From: Peptococcaceae bacterium
GTDB lineage: Bacteria; Bacillota; Desulfitobacteriia; Desulfitobacteriales; Syntrophobotulaceae
NCBI GenBank assembly: GCA_012523535.1
Contig: JAAYII010000036.1
Coordinates: forward strand, 1-23,370
Direction: 5' to 3'
DNA: 23,370 nucleotides
Numbering within the stretch: position 1 is the stretch's first letter; each line of letters begins with the position of its first letter. Position numbers and translations under genes: made by a program. The notes below the pieces were generated by a model, which had not been told where the DNA came from, ran no database searches, and saw only the letters and a program-made list of their open reading frames with translations. This document shows, in pieces, positions 23,059 through 23,370 of this stretch.

Positions 23059-23370
23059 ATGTCTTTTAGCGCGACAACCAAGGATGAGCTTGCCAGGCTG
23101 GAAAGTAAAAAGAAATGCTGCGAACTGGCAGAACTGGCTTCCTTAGTCCGAATGGACGGCACCCTTCAGATAAGCGCCAATCAGAAGTATTCGCTTAATG
23201 TTGTAACCGAAAGTGCCCCGGTGGCCCGTAAAATATATAATTTGGCCAAACGGAGGCTTCATTTACCAGCAGCCATAGTAGTCCGGCGTAAATTGCGTTT
23301 AAAAAAGAACAATTCTTATCTGGTTAAGATTTACCCGCATGGAGTAGAAGATTTACAAAAGTTAGGACTT
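23059..23370 (+). CDS. whiA: DNA-binding protein WhiA, N-terminal part (3' truncated)
   Basis: The first 104 codons of WhiA are present, running to the window end without a stop. ATG 23059 follows GAGGGG. The sequence MSFSATTKDELARL, then CCELAELASLVRMDGTLQI, matches the N-terminal LAGLIDADG-homing-endonuclease-like domain of this family. In Firmicutes WhiA is a nucleoid-associated protein affecting division and chromosome segregation; in Streptomyces it is a sporulation regulator. Its place after rapZ-yvcK is the conserved cluster order. The DNA-binding helix-turn-helix would lie beyond the window. Confidence 0.93.
   Translation, partial: MSFSATTKDELARLESKKKCCELAELASLVRMDGTLQISANQKYSLNVVTESAPVARKIYNLAKRRLHLPAAIVVRRKLRLKKNNSYLVKIYPHGVEDLQKLGL

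Noticed and set aside
1..23370. Genome-wide stop-codon reassignment
   Set aside because: UAA, UAG and UGA all end intact genes of expected length in this window, so no stop codon is simply reassigned.

Overview
The window looks like an ordinary chromosomal stretch of a low-to-mid GC Gram-positive bacterium (Firmicutes, most likely class Clostridia). The basis is the set of housekeeping genes: secA followed by a frameshifted prfB, ftsE-ftsX followed by an M23 hydrolase and a CtpA protease, uvrB-uvrA, and rapZ-yvcK-whiA. This order is familiar from anaerobic Clostridia of the Peptococcaceae/Desulfitobacterium type. That placement is from memory of gene order and is not a database result. All genes are on the + strand except metY. 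I saw no insertion sequence, prophage, CRISPR array, tRNA or rRNA.

Layout. 1-1646: the 3' end of secA and prfB (release factor 2). prfB carries the classic +1 programmed frameshift and also an unexpected in-frame UAA near its 3' end. 1755-3555: transketolase encoded as two overlapping genes, closed by a strong terminator. 3801-7780: a cell-envelope cluster of ftsE, ftsX (with an in-frame UAG), a secreted M23 peptidase with a coiled coil, and the S41 protease ctpA. It ends in a terminator shared with the convergent metY. 7894-9159 (-): an O-acetylhomoserine sulfhydrylase with its own promoter. 9429-10430: a P-loop protein with an internal degenerate duplication. 10546-15438: uvrB-uvrA. 15654-19328: panB, a Cof-type HAD phosphatase and a B12-binding radical SAM protein. 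19532-20692: a lipoprotein resembling a solute-binding protein, with no transporter genes beside it. 20709-23370: rapZ, yvcK (membrane-anchored form) and the start of whiA.

How the genes work together. FtsE/FtsX is an ABC-type complex that in other bacteria activates a periplasmic or extracellular peptidoglycan hydrolase. The coiled-coil M23 protein directly downstream is the obvious partner. UvrA and UvrB start nucleotide excision repair. RapZ, YvcK and WhiA form the conserved cluster linked to envelope precursor metabolism and cell division.

The main anomaly is that two normally essential or important genes 3.2 kb apart, prfB and ftsX, each contain a single in-frame nonsense codon (UAA and UAG). 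The coding sequence continues perfectly intact after each one. Sequencing error or recent mutation is the simplest explanation. Suppression or readthrough is the interesting one, particularly because one of the two genes encodes the factor that itself reads UAA. The remaining points of interest are small: several intergenic inverted repeats that could act as leaders or operators, and a P-loop protein whose second half appears to be a decayed copy of the first. I found no clear evidence for a wholly new multi-gene system.
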